A stretch of DNA of 64,000 nt. Origin: Aegilops tauschii subsp. strangulata (taxonomy: Eukaryota; Streptophyta; Magnoliopsida; Poales; Poaceae). The stretch covers positions 248,219,135-248,283,134 of the forward strand of contig NC_053037.3 in assembly GCF_002575655.3 (NCBI RefSeq), given 5' to 3'. Under the pieces are notes generated by a model. That model had not been told where the DNA came from and made no database searches. It worked only from the letters and a program-made list of their open reading frames with translations. Within the stretch, counting starts at the first letter, position 1. Each line of letters begins with the position of its first letter. Positions 46,971 through 58,786 of this stretch are shown piece after piece. A program made the position numbers and the translations under genes.

Positions 46971-48097
46971 TCAGGTGGTTGAACAATAGTGTGTTTCAAA
47001 GTCTTCTAAACAATCATCATCAAAAACAAAAGGAACATCCTTTTGCAAAAGATTTGTAAGGGGCCTAGAAATTTTAGAAAAGTCTTTGATAAATCTCCTA
47101 TAGAAACCAGCATGACCTAAGAAACTACGAATACCTCTGATATCTTTAGGATATGGCATTTTCTCAATTGCATCAACCTTAGTGGCACTTCTCCCAATTC
47201 AGAAATTTTATGGCCCAAAACAATACCTTCATTAACCATAAAGTGGCACTTCTCCCAATTCAAGACAAGATTCATTTGCTCGCATCTCTGCAAAACTCGA
47301 TCAAGATTGCTTAAACAATCATCAAAAGACTCCCCATAAGCAGAAAAGTCATCCATGAAAACCTCAACAATCTTTTCATAAAAGTCAGAGAATATAGCAG
47401 TCGTACATCTTTGAAAGGTAGCGGGTGCATTGCATAAACCAAAAGGCATACGTCTATAAGCATAAGTTCCAAAGGGACAAGTGAAAGTGGTCTTTTCTTG
47501 ATTAGGTTGAGAAATAGGTATTTGTGAAAAACCAGAATATCGATCAAGGAAGCAAAAATGTGTGTGCTTAGATAATCTTTCTAACATTTGATCAATAAAA
47601 GGCAGAGGGTAATGATCTTTTCTAGTAGCTTTATTTAATTTTCTAAAATCAATTACCATTCTATAGCCCGTAACAATTCTTTGTGGAATATGTTCATTCT
47701 TATCATTAGGAACAATAGTAATACCTCCTTTCTTAGGGATACGATGAACAGGACTTACCCATCCACTGTCAGCTATAGGATAGATTATACCTTCTTCCAG
47801 AAGTTTTAATATTTTCGTTCTTACCACTTCTTTCATCTTAGAATTTAACCGACGTTGGTGATCAACGACGGGTTTAGCATCAGGTTCCATATTAATTTTG
47901 TGCTGACATAGAGTGGGACTAATGCCCTTAAGATCATCAAGAGTATATCCAATAGCAGCTCGGTGCTTCCTTAGAACTTTCAACAATCTTTCTTCTTCAT
48001 GTTCTGAAAGGTTAGCACTAATGATAATAGGATATATCTTTTTCTCATCAAGATAAGCATATTTCAAAGTGTCTGGCAATTGTTTCAATTCAAACAC
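46971..48097 (-). pseudogene. F2: reverse transcriptase
   Basis: The frame 47117-48097 contains YTLDDLKGISPTLCQHK, PQRIVTGYRMVIDFRKLN, FCFLDRYSGFSQIP, FTCPFGTYAYRRMPFGLCN and the catalytic VFMDDFSAYG (near 47340-47365). The register then changes near 47200, where a 20-bp stretch found at 47243-47262 is duplicated at 47182-47201. The connecting [20 protein letters not shown] lies in the next frame (46971-47159). A single stop (near 48134) separates it from the protease frame upstream. Confidence 0.87.
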
Positions 48098-48133
48098 AGG
48101 ATCACCTTTAGGTGGAGGAGGACCTCCTAGAGT

Positions 48134-49893
48134 TTAAATAGGCAAATTGTGTTTAAGCAGAGGATGTTGTTCAAAGAAGATCTCATCCATTTCATTTCTT
48201 TCATGCATATGTAAATCATTTTCATTGTCTAGCAGATATTGTCCTAGAGGATCAGTAGGAGGCATAGTAATAGAAGCAAGACCAAGTATTTCATCCTTAC
48301 TAAGCAATTCTTTTTTATGAGGTTTTCTACTAAACTTGGAAAAATTAAACTCATGAGACTCGTCACCAAAGCTAACACCGATAGTTTGTTTCTTACAATC
48401 TATTTTAGCATTAACGGTGTTCAAGAAAGGTCTACCAAAGATAATGGGACAAAAATCATCTTGTGGGGAACCAAGAACAAGAAAATCAGTAGGGTATTTT
48501 ATTTTCCCACACAAGACTTCAACATCTCTAACAATCCCAAATGGTGAAATAGTATCTCTATTAGCAAGTTTAATAGTAACATCAATGTCTTCTATCTCTG
48601 CGGGTGCTATGTCATTCATAATTTCCTGATACAAGGTAAAGGGAATAGCACTCACGCTAGCACCTATGTCGCACAAACCATGATAACAGTGATCTCCTAT
48701 TTTAACTGAGACAACAGGCATGCCAGCAACGGGTCTATGATTATTCGTTTTGTCAGGTTTGACAATTCTAGTAGCTTCATTACAGAAGTAAATAACATGC
48801 CCATCTATATCTTCTTCCAGGAGATCCTTAACCATAGCAACACTAGGTTCTACTTTGATTTGTTCATCAGGTTTAGGTGTTCTAATATAACTTTTGTTGA
48901 CCACAGTTGAAACTTTAGCATGTTCCTTTATCCTAACAGGGAAAGGTGGTTTCTCAATATAAGCAGTAGGAACAACTGGATCAACATTATAAATAATAGT
49001 TTCCTCTTTAGCTGGTACCATTTCTTTAATTTCTGCTTTAATAGGTGGGTGATACTTAAACCACTTCTCCTTAGGAAGATCAACATGAGTAGCAAATGAT
49101 TCACAAAAGGAGGCTACTATGTCAGAGTCAAGTCCATATTTAGTGCTAAACTTTTGAAAAGCATCGGTATTCATAACAGATTTAACACAGTCATACTTAA
49201 GCTTAATACCTGACTCTTTACCTTCGCCGAGTTCTCGACCTTCAGAGTTGCGTTTAATTCTTTCCAAAAGATCCCACCGGAATTCAATAGTTTTCTTCAA
49301 AAAAGAACCAACACAAGAAGTATCAAGCATGGAATGATCATTATGAGAAAGCCGAGCATAAAAATTCTGGATAATAATTTCTCTTGAGAGCTCATGATTG
49401 GGGCATGAATATAACATTGACTTAAGCCTCCCCCAAGCTAGAGCGATACTTTCTCCTTCACGAGGCCAAAAATTATATATGTAATTCCGATCACGATGAA
49501 TTAGATGCATAGGATAATTTTTTGGTGAAACTCCAATTTCAATCGATTCCAATTCCAAGATCCAATATCATTGCATAGCCTATACCATGCCAATGCTTTT
49601 CCCTTCAAAGATAAAGGGAAAACATTCTTCTTAACTTCATCTCTGGGTAAACCTGCAAGCTTAAACAATCCACAAATTTCTTCCGCATATATCAAGTGCA
49701 TATCAGAATGTTCTGTTCCATCTCCTGCATAAGGATTAGCTAGCAGTTGTTCTATCATACCTGAAGGAATTTCATATTCAATATTTTCAGTAGGTGCAGT
49801 AGGTTGAGGGGTAACTAATTGTGGTTCCGGTCGAGGTGAAGATACCCCGAACAAACCCCTCAAAGGATTGTTTTCCATAGTAACAAGTGACAA
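48134..49893 (-). pseudogene. F2: gag and protease
   Basis: The N-terminus starts at MENNPLRGLFGVSS within the frame 49501-49893. A frameshift near 49530 leads to the long frame 48134-49558 with WPREGESIALAWGRLK, a charged linker, the protease active site CDIGASVSAIP and PIIFGRPFLNT. This copy retains the GRPFL segment that F1 has lost to a frameshift, and lacks the early gag stop of F1. It ends at an in-frame stop just before the RT linker. Confidence 0.87.
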
Positions 49894-49954
49894 TAAATTT
49901 CAGCACGTAGTAATAATTTTTCCTTACCAATTTCCACTTACCAACAGCGCTACA

Positions 49955-49973
49955 CTCCCCGGCAACGACGCCA
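49955..49973 (-). other. F2 primer binding site
   Basis: The minus strand reads TGGCGTCGTTGCCGGGGAG, one change from F1, 11 nt from the LTR. Confidence 0.85.
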
Positions 49974-50389
49974 GAAAATAGCCTTGATGACCCACAAGTA
50001 TATGGGATCGATTATAGCCTTTTCAATAAGTAAGAGTGTCGAACCCAACAAGGAGCGGAAGGAAATGACAAGTGGTTTTCAGCAAGGTAATGTCTACAAG
50101 TGCTGATGCGGAGCATCCTATGGACATCACCATGTCAAGAGTCCATTCAGCGAGTGACACGTGCGACATCTACTTCACATACGCAAAGGTGAATCATCTC
50201 CTTTACACGTGCTCACTTGACCCCTTCGAGGATGGTATACTACTTGACACTCCACTCGTGTGCATGCATAGGTATTGTCGGAACATTACGGACGACGAGG
50301 AGGAGTGCAAGCGCCAAGGTACAACTACTCCATCCGCGAGGGAGGCCTGGAAGCGACGACGGAAGAAGAAGACGGAGACAGCTCCCAGG

Positions 50390-50630
50390 ACCCGAACATC
50401 CGGCCAGGACCCCGGACATCCGGCCCCTGGAACCTCACAACAGCAGCAACCCAGCCAGCGAAGTACCCCATGCCCCGGACATCCGGCTCCTCCGGAAGCC
50501 CCGGAAATCCGGCCTCTCGCCCGGACATCCGACCCCGCCTATCCAGAGACTACAGAAGGTTGCACCGCCAGCCCGGACATCCGGCCCCGCCTGAAGCCCC
50601 GGACATCCGGCCCGTCGGCCGGACATCCAG
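50390..50630. repeat. Array of CCGGACATCCGG-type motifs in G LTR1
   Basis: About eight copies or near copies at irregular 15-55-bp spacing, each nearly self-complementary around CAT. LTR2 has the same array at 54266-54510, and scattered degenerate copies occur in the leader at 51410-51555. Confidence 0.85.
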
Positions 50631-50689
50631 CCACCCCTGTCTGCGCACAGTAAGGGCCGATGCCCGTGTACCCCTTCGACCCCCTAGAC

Positions 50690-50697
50690 TATATATA
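50690..50697 (+). promoter_or_regulatory. G LTR1 TATA box
   Basis: TATATATA about 60 bp after the last CCGGACATCCGG-type motif. Confidence 0.6.
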
Positions 50698-51104
50698 CTC
50701 TTTCTCCTCCATCTTTCTAGGGTTAGCAAAGGATTAGCTCATTTAGAGATAGAGCTTTGCTCATCCATATCGGATCTACTCCACGAGAGAGACCGCGACC
50801 CCTCTACGGAGACGATCCACCTTGGATTCAAGACCTCCTCACGGAGAAGACCCCCATCAAGACCTCCTCACGGAGAAGAACCGGTTACCCTTTGTATCGT
50901 CCTTTGTTGGATTTGGATCTTGTATCTCACCTTTGTGTTCATCGATCTAGCGCATGTGTGATCTATTCTTGTTGGTTGAGTGATTCTCTCGTGTTCCCTT
51001 TTGTGTTTCCCCTCGTTTTCCCCTCGTGTTCTTCGTGTTCCTCGTTGGGATCCGCTCCTTTCGTGAAAGATCGGCCATCTAGGGTTCCACCCTATATCAT
51101 CTTG

Positions 51105-51118
51105 GTATAATGAGCCAC
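51105..51118 (+). other. G degenerate primer binding site
   Basis: TTGGTATAATGAGCC starts a few bases after LTR1. It resembles TGGTATCAGAGCC with a substitution and an extra base. Confidence 0.5.
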
Positions 51119-53142
51119 GTTGATCATGATTTCGGAGCCTCCCCATTGTGTTTTCTAGCCTAGTTTTGTTGATTTTGTCCCAAAATTCAAAAATCCCCAC
51201 CAAAAATAGCCCCAAATGTTTTTTGTGATTTGTTGGTTTGATGATGTTTTGTTGATTTTGATCCGTGGATTTGCTTTGTTACTTGTGGATCTAGCTTTCC
51301 CCCAATTTTCCCCACTTTCCATCCACGAAATCTCTCCAATTTTGCCCCCGAAATCATCAATTTCCGCCCCCAAAATCGAGTTCCTCGAGTTCATCCTCGG
51401 ATTTGGAGCCCGAACATCCGGCCCGTAGCCCCGGAATCTGGCCCCCCGAACATCCGGCCCGTGGCCCGAACATCCGGCTCCTGGAGCGCATTTTCGCGCA
51501 AGGTTCTGGACATTAGGTCCCGGAAATCCGGCCAAAGCCCCGGATGTCCGACCCCTGTACATTTCAGCTTTTTACGTTTCACCGTTTTGTGCATAACTTC
51601 CACATCCGAAGTCCGATTTTCGCGTTCTTTAGCTCGTTGAGTAGCTATTGACATCCTCTATCCACCTAGATAGGTACCATCCCCATTTGACTCCATCAAA
51701 ATTTTGACAACTTTGGCATCTTTGCCTAGGGCTTCCACCACAACATCTGCATAACCACCACCGACTTCCGCAACCTAACCAATTTTGTTCCCCTTTGCAT
51801 TTGAGGTTGTTTGAGTTGTGATTTGAGTCTCCTAAGGTGTTTCGGCTACTTAGGGACAGTTGCTTCTTCATCAACCACCACCACCACTACCACATAGGCT
51901 TACCCACCATACACTTCCGACAACAACCTAACCCAATTTTGTTTGTGTTGTGAGTTGCGTCTCCTAAGGTGTTTCGGCTACTTAGGGACCGTGCTTCCAA
52001 TTCCGACACCGTGTATAGTTCACCACCTTACCCTCCATTTCCGCATTGCGTCTTAAAACCCCATCATTGCATTTCCGCAATCCCATTGAGCTTCCGCAAA
52101 ACCACTACCGCTTACACTACCACTGTTTGACTTTTGTCCTTGAGATTTTGAGTTGTGGTTTTTCCGTTTCCTAAGGTGTTTCGGCTACTTAGGGACGAGC
52201 CTCCATCATCTTGGTATCTACATCAAGAACACCGCCACTCATCATCGCCAAGGACGGTAACCTCGACGACACCGTTGTATATTCCCCTTGCAATTGCATT
52301 GATAACCCCTAGCCCATTTTACGTCACTTGCCTATCGAGACTAGCCATTGGAGTATTGCCGGCAACGTTACTTGTGCACATTAGTGGTCTACAACTTCCA
52401 TTGCATACATACCATATCATATTGGTATCATATCATCTCGTGTGCCTCAAGTTTGTTCCCGCATATACACAATTGCTATCTTGGTTTGTGCATTTCGCAA
52501 AGTGGCCATACATACAAAAAAACAATAAGCTTTTAAGCAAAAGAGAGTGAACAAAGAGCTTGTAAGCAAGTGCCATAGCATCATACCACATTGCACATAA
52601 GATTGTCATATCTGATCATCTTGGATCATCTTGAGAGGAACACCGGGAACCATACATACATAGCATACTTGGGATAGAAGTTTATCCATTTTGCAAATCA
52701 TAGGTTGTGCACAAGTGTCGTATCCGCCTATTGAGCAATCGTGCTAGCGTCTCTCTTGAGTTGTGCAACACGAGCGTTTTCCGTGGACTCCACATTTTGT
52801 GCTCATTCCTTGGTTGCACGACCCCATTTATCTATTCGTGTGTGTGTTTCCGTGTGCCATTCTTTGCTATTGGTCTACTTGTTTCACTTGCGAATTTGTG
52901 AATCTCTTTCAACATTATTGACTCTTGCTAACATTTTGCATCAAATTTGTTGTGCCACTATCCTCACCGAGCTCCACTATAAGCCTTACTTGTGTAGGTG
53001 TGAGAAACCGACAAGAATTGGTACCAATTGTGCTATTTCCTTGTTACACATTGAGTGATCATTGATCCATCTTCAACATCGGTCAAGGTACATTTGGTAT
53101 CGTTCTTCTCTTTCTCCCACTCACATTTGCTCGAGTCTTGTG
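51119..53142 (+). other. G long 5' leader
   Basis: About 2 kb without a credible frame. It contains three copies of a 28-bp hairpin-forming repeat (51830-51857, 51962-51989 and 52168-52195) with arms CCTAAG and CTTAGG. A length of 2 kb is long for a Gypsy leader. Confidence 0.7.
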
Positions 53143-54489
53143 ATGGATAGGCAAGGCATTTCACCTTCGGTCTACAACAACGACGAGTTCAATGCCACGA
53201 ACAACTCCAACGACGCCAAGATGCAAGCTCAAATGGAGGAGATCAAATCCCTCATCAAGTCATACAAGCGATCTTCCTCATCTTCGAGAAGACGCTCAAG
53301 AGCACATGCCTCCGAGCTACCATCTCCGGCAAGGTCACATCGGCATCGACACCATCACCACCAAGAACTCGAAGGTCAAGAGCTCTACACCAACAACCGC
53401 TCAACGACTTCACCATCTCCCTTGGCATCTTCGCCAAGCGACTTCAAGGCATCTTCGCCTATGGATATACGACATCTTCACCAACAAGCACCTCAAGACT
53501 ACACTCAAGAGAAGATCCCCAAGCTCAAGTCCGCGACTTCCACGAGCTACTACGACCTCGACACCGACCATGCGATTCCTTTCTATGGGACTCAAGAACC
53601 CGAGGAGTATCTCGAGTGGGAGCACCTAATGGATGACTACCTCAAGCTACATCAAGTTCCTCCCGAAAATCAAGTGAAGTGCGCCACAAGAAACTTCCAC
53701 GACTACGCCTCGACATGGTGGCTTTACACACCTTCGGAGACCTACGACATGAGTTGGCCCAAGACGAAGAGAGCTTTGCGGCGAGAATTTGTGCCTCCAA
53801 CCTACACGGAACAACTTCTACGCCAATTGGAGAACACCAACCAAGGATCCAAGTCCATCGACGCGTACTTCAAGGAGATGAAGATTGCCTTGCGACGAGC
53901 CGGCGTGGACGACCCCATGTCAATGAAGTTCCACTTCATGATGGGATTGAACAATGCCATCTCCAAGACCATCTTCCTCGAGAACTACAAGTCCCTCGAC
54001 GACAACTACATTGGTTCTCTCAAGGCGGAACAAGAACTCATGAAGGCCAAGGCTTCTCCACCCCAAGCACACTTCTCGAAGTCCAAACTCAAAGACGACG
54101 AGTATGATGGTATACTACTTGACACTCCACTCGTGTGCATGCATAGGTATTGTCGAAACACTACGGACGACGAGGAGGAGTGCAAGCGCCAAGGTACAAC
54201 TACTCCATCCGCGAGGGAGGCCTGGAAGCGACGACGGAAGAAGAAGACGGAGACAGCTCCCAGGACCCGGACATCCGGCCAGGACCCCGGACATCCGGCC
54301 CCTGGAACCTCACAACAACAGCAACCCAGCCAGCGAAGTACCCCATGCCCCGGACATCCGGCTCCTCCGGAAGCCCCGGAAATCCGGCCTCTCGCCCGGA
54401 CATCCGACCCCGCCTATCCAGAGACTACAGAAGGTTGCACCGCCAGCCCGGATATCCGGCCCCCAGCCCGGACATCCGGCCCCTCCTGA
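53143..54489 (+). pseudogene. G: gag fused in frame to its own 3' LTR
   Basis: The ATG at 53143 (MDRQGISPSVYN) opens a gag frame. It has an N-terminal coiled-coil-like stretch, a Ser/Arg/His-rich linker and a capsid domain (FYGTQEPEEYLEWEHLMDDY, STWWLYTPSETYDMSWPKTK, RREFVPPTYTEQLLRQL). At 54105 the sequence passes straight into LTR2 at its position ~128, and the frame stays open for another 127 codons of LTR-derived, Pro/Arg-rich sequence ending at 54489. No zinc knuckle is present before the junction. Gag would form particles; the chimeric tail is an accident of the deletion. The 53062 upstream ATG is less likely, being in leader sequence. Confidence 0.8.
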
Positions 54490-54973
54490 AGCCCCGGACA
54501 TCCGGCCACCCCTGTCTGCGCATAGTAAGGGCCGATGCCCGTGTACCCCTTCGACCCCTAGACTATATATACTCTTTCTCCTCCATCTTTCTAGGGTTAG
54601 CAAAGGATTAGCTCATTTAGAGATAGAGCTTTGCTCATCCATATCGGATCTACTCCACGAGAGAGACCGCGGCCCCTCTACGGAGACGATCCACCTTGGA
54701 TTCAAGACCTCCTCACGGAGAAGACCCCCATCAAGACCTCCTCACAGAGAAGAGCCGGTTACCCTTTGTATCGTCCTTTGTTGGATTTGGATCTTGTATC
54801 TCACCTTTGTGTTCATCGATCTAGCGCATGTGTGATCTATTCTTGTTGGTTGAGTGATTCTCTCGTGTTCCCTTTTGTGTTTCCCCTCGTTTTCCCCTCG
54901 TGTTCTTCGTGTTCCTCGTTGGGATCCGCTCCTTTCGTGAAAGATCGATCATCTAGGGTTCCACCCTACATCA
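54106..54973 (+). repeat. G LTR2, 5'-truncated
   Basis: 868 bp aligning with 50231-51099. The TATA is at 54564-54571. It ends CCTACATCA. Confidence 0.92.
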
Positions 54974-56374
54974 AGTGCTGAAATTGTAATTAGCAGAGTA
55001 GTTTGATAGCAAGATAGTTAGACTAACGAGCAAATAATGATAATAGTAACAAAAGTGCAGCAAGGTAGCCCAATCCTTTTGAGGCAATGGACAGGCCAAA
55101 ACGGTCTCTTATAATAAGCAAAGCGTTCTTGAGGGTACACGGGAATTTCATCTAGTCACTTTCATCCTGTCGATTCGATTCGTGTTCGCTACTTTGATAA
55201 TTTGATATGTGGGTGGACCGGTGCTTAGGTGTTGTTCTTACTTGAACAAACGTCCTACTTATGATTAACCCCCTCGCAAGCATCCGCAACTATGAGAAAA
55301 GTATTAAGAATAAATTCTAACCATAGCATTAAACTTTTGGATCCAATTGGTCCCTTACGGAATAGCGCATAAACTAGGGTTTAAGCTTCTGTCACTCTTG
55401 CAACCCATCATCTAATAACTACCCCGCAATGCATTCCCTTAGTCCCAAATATGGTGAAGTGTCATGTATTCGACGTTCACATGACACCACTAAGGGAATC
55501 ACAACATACATACTATAAAAATATCGAACACATATCAAGTTCACATGATTACTTGCAACATGATTTCTCCCGTGACCTCAAAAACAAAAGTAACTACTCA
55601 CAAGTGATAAACATGCTCAAGATCAGAGGGGTATTAAATAGCATATTAGATTTGAACATATAATCTTCCACCAAATAAACCATATAGTAATCAACTACAA
55701 GATGTAATCAACACTACTAGTTACCCACAAGCACCAATCTATAGTTCCGGTACCAAGATTGAACACAATAGATGAACTAGGGTTTGAGAGGAGATGGTGT
55801 TGTTGAAGATGTTGATAGAGATTGCCCTCCGCAAGATGGGCGAGTTGTTGGTGATGATGTTGACGATGATTTCCCCCTCCGGGAGGGAAGTTCCCCCGGC
55901 GGAATCACTCTGCCGGAGGGCAAAAGTGCTCCTGCCCAAGTTCCGCCTCGAGACGGTGGCGCTCCGTCTCGAAAGTCCTCCCCTTATTTTTTCTAGGTCA
56001 AAATGACTTATATACCAGAAGATGGGCACCAGAGGTGGGCCGCGGGGAGCACAACCCACCAGGGTGCGTCTGGGCTCCCTAGCGCGCCCAGGTGGGTTGT
56101 GCCCACCTGGTGGGCCCCCTCTGGTACTTATTGGCTCCAGTATTTCTTATATAATCCATAAAAATTCCTCGTGAAGTTTCAGCTTATTTGGAGTTGTGCA
56201 GAATAGGTGGGCTGACGTAGCTTTTCCAGGTCCAGATTTCCAGCTGCCAGAATTCTCCCTCTTTGTGTGTACCTTGCATATTATGAGAGAAAAGGCATTA
56301 CTCCAAAAAGCATTATTATGGATAAAAACAATATAAATAACAGTAGGAAAACATGATGCAAAATGGACGTATCA

Positions 56375-57484
56375 GTGGTGTTGGTGTGTCACAAATCCGT
56401 CAAACGAATCTCAAAGTCTTACCAATTCTTACCAAGCAGCAGGTGGTGATCGGCAACCGTTGTAGTCAAAACTCTCAAAAGCTTGGACAGAGCGATTGCG
56501 AGGTGGTGTTAAACGCACTACGTAGATGTATGTGGTGCTAGGAAGGCTTATGATATGGAAGCAAAAATGTCGGCAATAATCAATTCGGAGATGCAAAGTT
56601 GAATAAACGCTCAACGATGGTACTGTGCTGGTCCTAGGCTAGACCGTACTAGAGATGCGAGCATAGAACACTAACAAAAATGGCACGTAAACAAGGGAAA
56701 AGCACACTCTGGAAACTTTTTTTCGCTCCTCTTTTTTTTGCGAAAAATCACTATAATGGCGAGTGTCTCAAACCTCTTCACAAGTCAAAATAACAAGATA
56801 GGCACGAAATTTTTTTAACTATTTTTTTTGGAAATCAGGGCAGCGATGACGAAAAAGTGCGGTAAAAATCAGTATGATGGCACATGGCTCAAAAGACTCA
56901 GAAAAGCCTAAAAACAGGATACTGGAAAATTTTCACCAGCCGATTTTTTTTTCTCGAAACCTACTCAGGCAGGGAAACACGAATCGGGAACAAGATGGAT
57001 CTAAAAAACAAACCTAATATGAAAAGAACTTGGATTTGTGGTGGATATCTGGCGGTGGTATATGGCAGCGGTGGTGGTATATGGTAGCGGTGGTGGCATA
57101 TGGATACGTATCGGTGGTGGTATATGGATACAGATCGGTGGTGGTATATGGATATAGATCGGTAATGATATATGGATTTAGAACGGTGGCGAATAAGCGG
57201 TGGTGGTAGATGGCAGGGGCGATGATAATGGTGCGGCGGCGGCGTGACAACTTATGACCAGAACTCGAAACTCTAAAAGACTAGACGCTAAGACCAGCAA
57301 CTTGACATGACGATGCAACCGCATATTCAACAAAGCAAAATACTGAAAAGACTATGCAAAGGCTCAGACTGGTTCGGATATGATGAACTAACCCTAATTT
57401 TTTTGTGGCTTTTTCGTGGACTGTAGGTATGAAGAATAGACTCGATCTAAACTACGAAAAACTGTAAAATCTCACCGAGCAACC
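56375..57484 (-). other. D 5' leader with GGTGGTATATGG repeats
   Basis: It is homologous to the C leader (19483-20180) at both ends, but an extra ~430-bp stretch includes about seven repeats of a GGTGGTATATGGATA-type unit (57040-57220). No coding sequence. Confidence 0.75.
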
Positions 57485-57500
57485 TGGAAATCTGATACCA
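57485..57500 (-). other. D primer binding site
   Basis: Identical to the C primer site: TGGTATCAGATTTCCA on the minus strand, two bases from the LTR. Confidence 0.85.
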
Positions 57501-57502
57501 CT

Positions 57503-58417
57503 TGATAGAGGCGAAGGTGTCCCGTCTTTCGATGAGATGGTGATTATCGTTTCGGAGGAGTAGACTACGACGATCCAACTACGTACGTGCGAGGACGTCA
57601 CGCCTTAGCAATCGCTAAACCAACTCTGAGAGGTTATTGACCACGCCGGAGCATGATCAACCTGACCACGAAGGTCTATTTCCTGCAACCAAACGAAGAA
57701 CAAGCAAGAAACTAAGATTGCAATCTGGATATTGCGAATATAAGATGAAAGCTTTATTGATCAAGGTGCGGTTCTGTGACGCCTTGGTCTGGTCGTTGAA
57801 CACAAACGAAGTACGCGAAGTTGCAGCTATGGCGAACTTTTAATCTAAACAAAACCCAAAGTCTAAACGACGCCCTAAGGGTTGTATATATGGAGGAAGA
57901 GAGGGGGAATTTCATGGCCCTTGTAGGAGGGGTCCGAAACCAACCCTAACTCTCTTTTCCCCACACATACGGACTCTAAAGACAGCATATACTTCTGTAT
58001 TTGGAAACCACATGGGCCTGGCCCAATAATAAGGTGACGCAGCACCTATAATAGCCCCTGGACGAAAGTTGTGAAGTGGCATCTTGTATATTTCGTCCAA
58101 GCCTTCATGCACTCATTACGGTGGCTTCAAAGTCCTGAAATCATCACATGAAACTCCGTTCTTGCTCCCCTTGCGCGTGCGATCATCTCTATGCTTGTTC
58201 TTGCTCCAATATCCATCCTTCTCCAAGCTAGGCCCATCATTTGTAAGCAAAACAAATGTATCCAATTTAGAAAGCACCATATTCTCATGAACATTAGAAT
58301 CATTACCAAGAAATGAAAGTACCTGGTAATTTAATTGGCGTGCGCGAGCTCTACTAATTGGTCCAATATGTATAGCAGCAGGGGTTGTGGGTAACAATGG
58401 TATTGATGTGCTGATCA
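57503..58417 (-). repeat. D 5' LTR (915 bp)
   Basis: In plus coordinates it runs TGATAGAGGC to GTGCTGATCA. It is closely related to the C LTRs. Confidence 0.92.
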
Positions 58418-58786
58418 CTTGCAGCAGTGGAAAAAGTATTTCTCGACTCCCCCAGGGTTTTTGGATTTTAGAATATTTATAGAGGCGGAGGTAGGTCAAG
58501 ACGGTGCCCGTGGGCCCTACTACCCACTAGGGCGTGCCAAAGGCCCCTGGCGTGCCTTGGTGCCTAGTGGGCCCCATGAGCCTCTTCTCATGTACTCCAG
58601 AAGCTTCTAGGGTCTCTTATCTCCAGAAAATAATCTCCAAAGAGTTTTGTGCAATTGGACTTTGTTTGGTATTGATATTCTGCAAGGTAAAAAAACCAAA
58701 AAGCAGCAACTAGCACTGGGCACTAAGTTAATAGGTTAGTCCCAAGAAATGATATAAAGTTGCTAGTAAATGATATATAAAACATC

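Larger units (their letters stand above)
50104..51099 (+). repeat. G LTR1 (996 bp)
   Basis: It runs TGATGCGGAG to CCTATATCA. The TATA TATATATA is at 50690-50697. Upstream (50390-50630) are about eight copies of a CCGGACATCCGG-type motif. Confidence 0.92.
50104..54973 (+). mobile_element. G: non-autonomous deletion derivative of a Gypsy-like element
   Basis: A full LTR1, a degenerate primer site, a 2-kb leader and gag are joined directly to an LTR2 lacking its first ~127 bp. It is flanked by a perfect duplication AGTGC (50099-50103 and 54974-54978). Protease and pol are absent, presumably deleted together with the start of LTR2. Confidence 0.9.
44298..56374 (-). mobile_element. F2: Fatima-like element, minus strand, lacking its 3' LTR
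   Basis: The 5' LTR (49985-56374, hosting G), primer site, gag, protease, RT, RNase H, integrase and a downstream frame are present. The left (3') end is cut at about 44298 just after a polypurine-like CCAAGCTTGGGGGAGG. It is the same family as F1 and inserted into the D leader. Confidence 0.87.
49985..56374 (-). repeat. F2 5' LTR, interrupted by G
   Basis: The segments are 49985-50103 and 54979-56374, about 1,515 bp. In plus coordinates the ends are TGATGACCC and GGACGTATCA, matching the F1 LTR in reverse. Confidence 0.9.
43407..58417 (-). mobile_element. D: C-family Gypsy element, gutted, minus strand
   Basis: The 3' LTR (43407-44297, last ~30 bp missing), the leader (56375-57484), the primer site and the 5' LTR (57503-58417) remain. 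It is flanked by the duplication CTTGC (43402-43406 and 58418-58422). All of gag-pol between leader and 3' LTR has been lost, together with the 3' end of the nested element F2. It is inserted in LTR E. Confidence 0.88.

Noticed and set aside
50072..50961. Three overlapping 120-230-codon frames rich in Pro/Gly/Arg in G LTR1
   Set aside because: They translate the CCGGACATCCGG array in three registers and lie in an LTR.
53062..53142. Upstream ATG as gag start in G
   Set aside because: The extension is leader-like, and the ATG at 53143 begins a typical charged gag N-terminus.
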